Below are positions 57,921 to 64,000 of a stretch of DNA of 64,000 nucleotides, in pieces; position 1 is the first letter of the stretch; each line of letters opens with the position of its first letter. The DNA comes from Rutidosis leptorrhynchoides. Lineage: Eukaryota; Streptophyta; Magnoliopsida; Asterales; Asteraceae. The DNA is taken from assembly GCF_046630445.1 (NCBI RefSeq), contig NC_092339.1, positions 53,615,501 through 53,679,500 of the forward strand, written 5' to 3'. Position numbers and translations under genes: made by a program. The notes under the pieces are model-generated. The model worked only from the letters and a program-made list of their open reading frames with translations. It did no database searches and had not been told where the DNA came from.

Positions 57921-60900
57921 TGAAATGTCCCGTTCTTATTGATTAAAAATGTTCCATATTAATTGATTTCGTTGCGAGGTTTTGACCTCTATATGAGACG
58001 TTTTTCAAAGACTGCATTCATTTTAAAACAAACCATAACCTTTATTTCATCAATAAAGGTTTAAAAAGCTTTACGTAGATTATCAAATAATGATAATCTA
58101 AAATATCCTGTTTACACACGACCATTACATAATGGTTTACAATACAAATATGTTACAACAAAATAAGTTTCTTGAATGCAGTTTTTACACAATATCATAC
58201 AAGCATGGACTCCAAATCTCGTCCTTATTTAAGTATGCGACAGCGGAAGCTCTTAATAATCACCTGAGAATAAACATGCTTAAAACGTCAACAAAAATGT
58301 TGGTGAGTTATAGGTTTAACCTATATATATCAAATCATAATAATAGACCACAAGATTTCATATTTCAATACACATCCCATACATAGAGATAAAAATCATT
58401 CATATGGTGAACACCTGGTAACCGACATTAACAAGATGCATATATAAGAATATCCCCATCATTCCGGGACACCCTTCGGATATGATATAAATTTCGAAGT
58501 ACTAAAGCATCCGGTACTTTGGATGGGGTTTGTTAGGCTCAATAGATCTATCTTTAGGATTCGCGTCAATTAGGGTGTCTGTTCCCTAATTCTTAGATTA
58601 CCAGACTTAATAAAAAGGGGCATATTCGATTTCGATAATTCAACCATAGAATGTAGTTTCACGTACTTGTGTTTATTTTGTAAATCATTTATAAAACCTG
58701 CATATATTCTCATCCCAAAAATGACTATAACTCACTTTCACAGATTTTTACTTCGTCGGGAAGTAAGACTTGGCCACTGGTTGATTCACGAACCTATAAT
58801 AATATATAGATATATATCAAAGTATGTTCAAAATATATTTACAACACTTTTAATATATTTTGATGTTTTAAGTTTATTAAGTCAGCTGTCCTCGTTAGTA
58901 ACCTACAACTAGTTGTCCACAGTTAGATGTACAGAAATAAATCGATAAATATTATCTTGAATCAATCCACGACCCAGTGTATACGTATCTCAGTATTGAT
59001 CACAACTCAAACTATATATATTTTGGAATCAACCTCAACCCTGTATAGCTAACTCCAACATTCACATATAGAGTGTCTATGGTTGTTCCGAAATATATAT
59101 AAATGTGTCGACATGATAGGTCGAAACATTGCATACGTGTCTATGGTATCTCAAGATTACATAATATACAATACAAGTTGATTAAGTTATGGTTGGAATA
59201 GATTTGTTACCAATTTTCAGGTAGCTAAAATGAGAAAAATTATCCAATCTTGTTTTACCCATAACTTCTTCATTTTAAATCCGTTTTGAGTGAATCAAAT
59301 TGCTATGGTTTCATATTGAACTCTATTTTATGAATCTAAACAGAAAAAGTATAGGTTTATAGTCAGAAAAATAAGTTACAAGTCATTTTTGTAAAGGTAG
59401 TCATTTCAGTCGAAAGAACGACGTCTAGATGACCATTTTAGAAAACATACTTCCACTTTGAGTTTTAACATAATTTTTGGATATAGTTTCATGTTCATAA
59501 TAAAAATCATTTTCTCAGAATAACAACTTTTAAATCAAAGTTTATCATAGTTTAATTAACTAACCCAAAACAGCCCGCGGTGTTACTACGACGGCGTAAA
59601 TCCGGTTTTACGGTGTTTTTCGTGTTTCCAGGTTTTAAATCATTAAGTTAGCATATCATATAGATATAGAACATGTGTTTAGTTGATTTTAAAAGTCAAG
59701 TTAGAAGGATTAACTTTTGTTTGCGAACAAGTTTAGAATTAACTAAACTATGTTCTAGTGATTACAAGTTTAAACCTTCGAATAAGATAGCTTTATATGT
59801 TTGAATCGAATGATGTTATGAACATCATTACTACCTTAAGTTCCTTGGATAAACCTACTGGAAAAGAGAAAAATGGATCTAGCTTCAACGGATCCTTGGA
59901 TGGCTCGAAGTTCTTGAAGCAGAATCATGACACGAAAACAAGTTCAAGTAAGATCATCACTTGAAATAAGATTGTTATAGTTATAGAAATTGAACCAAAG
60001 TTTGAATATGATTATTACCTTGAATTAGAATGATAACCTACTGTAAGAAACAAAGATTTCTTGAGGTTGGATGATCACCTTACAAGATTGGAAGTGAGCT
60101 AGCAAACTTGAAAGTATTCTTGATTTTATGTAACTAGAACTTGTAGAATATATGAAGAACACTTAGAACTTGAAGATAGAACTTGAGAGAGATCAATTAG
60201 ATGAAGAAAATTGAAGAATGAAAGTATTTGTAGGTGTTTTTGGTCGTTGGTGTATGGATTAGATATAAAGGATATGTAATTTTGTTTTCATGTAAATAAG
60301 TCATGAATGATTACTCATATTTTTGTAATTTTATGAGATATTTCATGCTAGTTGCCAAATGATGGTTACCACATGTGTTAGGTGACTCACATGGGCTGCT
60401 AAGAGCTGATCATTGGAGTGTATATACCAATAGTACATACATCTAAAAGCTGTGTATTGTACGAGTACGAATACGGGTGCATACGAGTAGAATTGTTGAT
60501 GAAACTAAACGAGGATGTAATTGTAAGCATTTTTGTAAGTAGAAGTATTTTGATAAGTGTATTGAAGTCTTTCAAAAGTGTATAAATACATATTAAAACA
60601 CTACATGTATATACATTTTAACTGAGTCGTTAAGTCATCGTTAGTCGTTACATGTAAGTGTTGTTTTGAAACCTTTAGGTTAACGATCTTGTTAAATATT
60701 GTTAACCCAATGTTTATAATATCAAATGAGATTTTAAATTATTATATTATCATGATATTATCATGTATGAATATCTCTTAATATGATATATATACATTAA
60801 ATGTCTTTACAACGATAATCGTTACATATATGTCTCGTTTAAAAATCATTAAGTTAGTAGTCTTATTTTTACATATGTAGTTCATTGTTAATATACTTAA

Positions 60901-61149
60901 TGATATGTTTACTTATCATAGTATCATGTTAACTATATATATATCCATATATATGTCATCATATAGTTTTTACAAGTTTTAACGTTCGTGAATCACCGGT
61001 CAACTTGGGTGGTCAATTGTCTATATGAAACATATTTCAATTAATCAAGTCTTAACAAGTTTGATTGCTTAACATGTTGGAAACATTTAATCATGTAAAT
61101 ATCAATATCAATTAATATATATAAACATGGAAAAGTTCGGGTCACTACA
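57921..61149 (-). repeat. 5' LTR of the chimeric gypsy element
   Basis: Matches 50971-54202 with scattered substitutions and small indels, for example near 58195, 60533 and 60788. It ends TCACTACA before the GATAT duplication. Confidence 0.92.
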
Positions 61150-62194
61150 GATATAAATACGGTATTAACGATCATGAATCACTAATAATCGAGCACTTGA
61201 AGCACTCGAAACACTTGATCGTTTGGATGAGTTAAGCGATAATGAAGAAGTTGAACCCGTACCAAGAGCACCTAGAAGATATTTATATAGAGATCGTGAA
61301 GGCCGCGCAAAAACTTTATGGAATGATTATTTTTCTGACACTTGTACGTTTCCAGAAGATTATTTTCGTAGACGTTATCGAATGCGCAAACCTTTGTTTC
61401 TTCGTATATGTCAAGGTATATTGAATTTTTCTCAAACTCCGATTCCCGAGTATTTTACTTATTTTCATCAAAGACGTGATGCTTGTGGATTTATTGATTT
61501 TAATATTGTTCAAAAAATAACATCTGCCATACGTCAACTAGCGTATGCTACGTCGGCCGATCTTTTTGATGAGTATTTGCATATGGGTGAACAAACCTCA
61601 TATGATTGTTTAAACAAATTTTGCAAATGTATTTTTCACTTGTACGCAACCGAATATTTGAGAAAACCAACGTTTGACCTCTAAACATGCTCAAATACAT
61701 GGATTACCGAGGATGTTAGGAAGCATCGATTGTATGCATTGGAGATGGAGAAATTTTTCGGCATGTTGGAAGGGTCATTATACACGTGTTGACCATGGTT
61801 ACTGTTGAGGTGTAGGCTTCGGTATTTAAGCCCAATAAAAACGGGCCAGGAGTTTACTTGGTGACCAAGTCAGGGTCTGGCCAACCCTAATTAGTTGAGC
61901 CATTTTTTTTATTGGTGGTACTAGTCTATATATAGTCTCTCATTGTACATGTATTGTATCACCCTCCAAATTAATAATATACTCTCTAGTTCCAAAGTGG
62001 ATGTAGGTTTCACCTAAAAACCGAACCACTATAATTCTCGTGTCGTTTCTTTTAATTCCTGTGTTTTTATCTTGGCTATTATTGTGTGTTTGTGATTGCT
62101 TGATCGATTAGGGTTTCTACTCTGATAAAAGGCAGGTTCTAGCCTTAACAACTGGTATCTAGAGCTCAGGTTCTAACCCTAGCCGTCAATCATA

Positions 62195-62490
62195 GCTGTT
62201 GCTGTTACAGATCCAGTCTCTGCTGCTGTTGTTGCTGTTTTTTACAGATCAGATTGCAGGTTATTGCTGCTGTTTTTACAGATCAAATTGCAGATCAGAT
62301 TGCAGGTGCTAAACCCTAGCCGCCACCAGACTCTGCTGTTACAGATCTACTGTCACGATCCAGATCAACCCTAGCCGCCACCAGACTCTGCTGTTACAGA
62401 TCCAGATCAACCCTAGCCGCCACCAAACTCATCAGACTCTGCTGTTACAGATCTACTGCTACTGTTACAGATCAGATTTCTGTTGTCCTC
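62195..62490 (+). repeat. Degenerate tandem repeats in the copia leader
   Basis: Words GCTGTTACAGATC, AACCCTAGCCGCCACCA and GACTCTGCTG recur four to six times in irregular order between the primer site and gag. Confidence 0.8.
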
Positions 62491-62513
62491 AAATCCAATA
62501 ATTTTTTTTTACA

Positions 62514-62624
62514 ATGGCAGAAGAAGGAAGGATCAAAATCGACAAGTTTGATGGGCAAGATTTTGGGTGATGGAAGATGCAGGTTGAAGATTTGTTATGT
62601 CAGAAGGATCTGATCGATGCCTTG
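62514..62624 (+). pseudogene. gag: Copia gag start, with stop codon and LTR insertion
   Basis: 37 codons from ATG 62514: GRIKIDKFDGQDFG, a TGA in place of a probable Trp codon, then WKMQVEDLLCQKDLIDAL. This is the FDG..W..M...L..KGL..AL start of copia Gag (UBN2). The sequence is cut at 62624/62625 by the gypsy LTR. Confidence 0.8.
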
Positions 62625-64000
62625 TGTAGTGACCCGAACTTTTCCATGTTTATATATATTAATTGAGATTGATATTTACATGATTAAATGTTTCCAACAT
62701 GTTAAGAAATCAAACTTGTTAAGACTTGATTAATTGAAATATGTTTCATATAGACAATTGACCACCCAAGTTGATCGGTGATTCACGAACGTTAAAACTT
62801 GTAAAAACTATATGATGACATATATATGGATATATATATATAGTTAACATGATACTATGATAATAAAACATATCATAAAGTATATTAACAATGAACTACA
62901 TATGTAAAAACAAGACTACTAACTTAATGATTTTTAAACGAGACATATATGTAACGATTATCGTTGTAAAGACATTTAATGTATATATATCATATTAAGA
63001 GATATTCATACATGATAATATCATGATAATATAATACTTTAAAATCTCATTTGATATTATAAACATTGGGTTAACAACATTTAACAAGATCGTTAACCTA
63101 AAGGTTTCAAAACAACACTTACATGTAACGACTAACGATGACTTAACGACTCAGTTAAAATGTATATACATGTAATGTTTTAATATGTATTTATACACTT
63201 TTGAAAGACTTCAATACACTTATCAAAATACTTCTACTTAACAAAAATGCTTACAATTACATCCTCGTTCAGTTTCATCAACAATTCTACTCGTATGCAC
63301 CCGTATTCGTACTCGTATAATACACAGCTTTTAGATGTATGTACTATTGGTATATACACTCCAATGATCAGCTCTTAGCAGCCCATGTGAGTCACCTAAC
63401 ACATGTGGGAACCATCATTTGGCAACTAGCATGAAATATCTCATAAAATTACAAAAATATGAGTAATCATTCATGACTTATTTACATGAAAACAAAATTA
63501 CATATCCTTTATATCTAATCCATACACCAACGACCAAAAACACCTACAAACACTTTCATTCTTCAATTTTCTTCATCTAATTGATCTCTCTCAAGTTCTA
63601 TCTTCAAGTTCTAAGTGTTCTTCATAAATTCCAAAAGTTCTAGTTTCATAAAATCAAGAATACTTTCAAGTTTGCTAGCTCACTTCCAATCTTGTAAGGT
63701 GATCATCCAACCTCAAGAAATCTTTGTTTCTTACAGTAGGTTATCATTCTAATACAAGGTAATAATCATATTCAAACTTTGGTTCAATTTCTATAACTAT
63801 AACAATCTTATTTCAAGTGATGATCTTACTTGAACTTGTTTTCGTGTCATGATTCTGCTTCAAGAACTTCGAGCCATCCAAGGATCCATTGAAGCTAGAT
63901 CCATTTTTCTCTTTTCCAGTAGGTTTATCCAAGGAAATTAAGGTAGTAATGATGTTCATAACATCATTCGATTCATACATATAAAGCTATCTTATTCGAA
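62625..64000 (+). mobile_element. Gypsy LTR of the chimeric-element family, opposite orientation, truncated by the window
   Basis: It starts TGTAGTGACCCGAACTTTTC and is the reverse complement, with scattered differences, of the LTR right parts at 52830-54202 and 59780-61149. It is in plus orientation, so it lies head-on to the chimeric gypsy element 1.5 kb to the left. Neither the end nor the internal region is in the window. Confidence 0.9.

Larger units (their letters stand above)
50971..61149 (-). mobile_element. Chimeric gypsy element carrying an F-box-type ORF, 10.2 kb
   Basis: LTRs are 50971-54202 (3232 b) and 57921-61149 (3229 b), on minus TGTAGTGACCCG..GGGACATTTCA. GATAT flanks both ends (50966-50970, 61150-61154). 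The primer site is TGGTATCCGAGC (57907-57918), one mismatch from the usual. The internal region, 5' to 3' on minus, is leader, acidic ORF, F-box-type ORF, truncated RT, RNase H, integrase. Gag, protease and the RT catalytic half are missing. The LTRs differ at a dozen or so sites by eye, so this insertion is older than the one in the CACTA element. Confidence 0.92.
50936..61802 (+). pseudogene. PIF/Harbinger transposase, split by one retroelement and cut by another
   Basis: The first 35 coding bases (MNPNNPNSDPDI) end at 50970. The rest resumes at 61150 after a gypsy insertion with GATAT duplication. 61223-61684 encodes about 153 residues: YRDREGRAKTLWNDYF, FPEDYFRRRYRMRKPLFLRI, YFHQRRDACGFIDFN, TSADLFDEYLHMGEQTSYDCL. 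This is the helical N-terminal part and start of the DDE nuclease of HARBI1-like transposases. After a frameshift at about 61680, GLPRMLGSIDCMHWRWRNF, containing the first catalytic Asp (SIDC), continues to 61802, where a copia LTR interrupts. At least one more shift lies near 61190. The gene is dead. Confidence 0.8.
61803..64000 (+). mobile_element. Copia element (5' part) inserted in the Harbinger transposase, runs off the window
   Basis: The LTR TGTTGAGGTGTAGGC..CTAGCCTTAACA spans 61803-62150 (348 b). Two bases later TGGTATCTAGAGC is a slightly altered initiator-Met primer site. A leader rich in repeats of ACAGATC/CTGCTGTTACAG (62195-62490) precedes gag at 62514. A third gypsy LTR interrupts gag at 62625, so the rest lies outside. 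The flank at 61798-61802 is GTTAC; the right duplication cannot be seen. Confidence 0.85.

Overview
This is a repeat-rich stretch of a flowering-plant nuclear genome. AT-rich introns with GT..AG borders, a plant FUSED/TIO-type gene, a CrRLK1L-like receptor kinase, phototropin and Cpn60 exon fragments and many plant transposon families show this. The gypsy LTR ends (TGTGACAACCCGG.., TGTAGTGACCCG..), the F-box family and the GRF zinc-finger gene suggest Asteraceae. That family call is recollection of similar sequences, not a search result.

Layout. 1-1575 is the end of a gypsy-type LTR. 3127-4149 is a broken Harbinger ORF1 (Myb/SANT-like). 5163 to about 7.6 kb looks like a minus-strand Helitron carrying phototropin and chaperonin-60 exon fragments. 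7.62-11.16 kb is a hAT-like element holding a gag-only copia-type element with identical 394-bp LTRs. 12.5-14.58 kb is a 5'-truncated non-LTR element with reverse transcriptase and restriction-like endonuclease, between two (AAT)n tracts. 15,252-23,221 (minus) holds ten exons, about 958 codons in one consistent frame, of a TIO/FUSED-like gene whose N-terminal kinase part is not visible. 24.65-25.33 kb is a fold-back element with telomere-like repeats at its centre, sitting in (TA)n. 25,990-28,748 is a solo LTR with a CATTA duplication. 28,891-29,805 (minus) is a receptor-like kinase exon.

The main object is a 19.7-kb CACTA (En/Spm) transposon, 30,848-50,595, with CACTACTAGAA ends, an AGC target duplication and CCGGACGA/TCGTCCGG subterminal repeats. 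It holds a TnpA-like gene (48,171-49,980) but no visible Tnp2 transposase. It also holds four further genes: two paralogous small ORFs of unknown function, an Athila-ORF1-like ORF with one stop, and a GRF zinc-finger membrane protein. A 12-kb coding-poor gypsy-type element with 3.5-kb near-identical LTRs has inserted into it and cut one of the paralogues.

Right of the CACTA element lies a Harbinger transposase gene, split at 50,970/61,150 by a second gypsy element (GATAT duplication). That element has lost gag, protease and most of reverse transcriptase and instead carries an F-box-type ORF and an acidic ORF. The Harbinger remnant is cut again at 61,803 by a copia element, whose gag is cut at 62,625 by a third gypsy LTR in the opposite orientation that runs off the window. 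The order of insertion can be read from these interruptions.

Annotated genes are therefore mostly mobile-element genes. Ordinary host genes are limited to the TIO-like gene and the receptor-like kinase, both apparently incomplete here.
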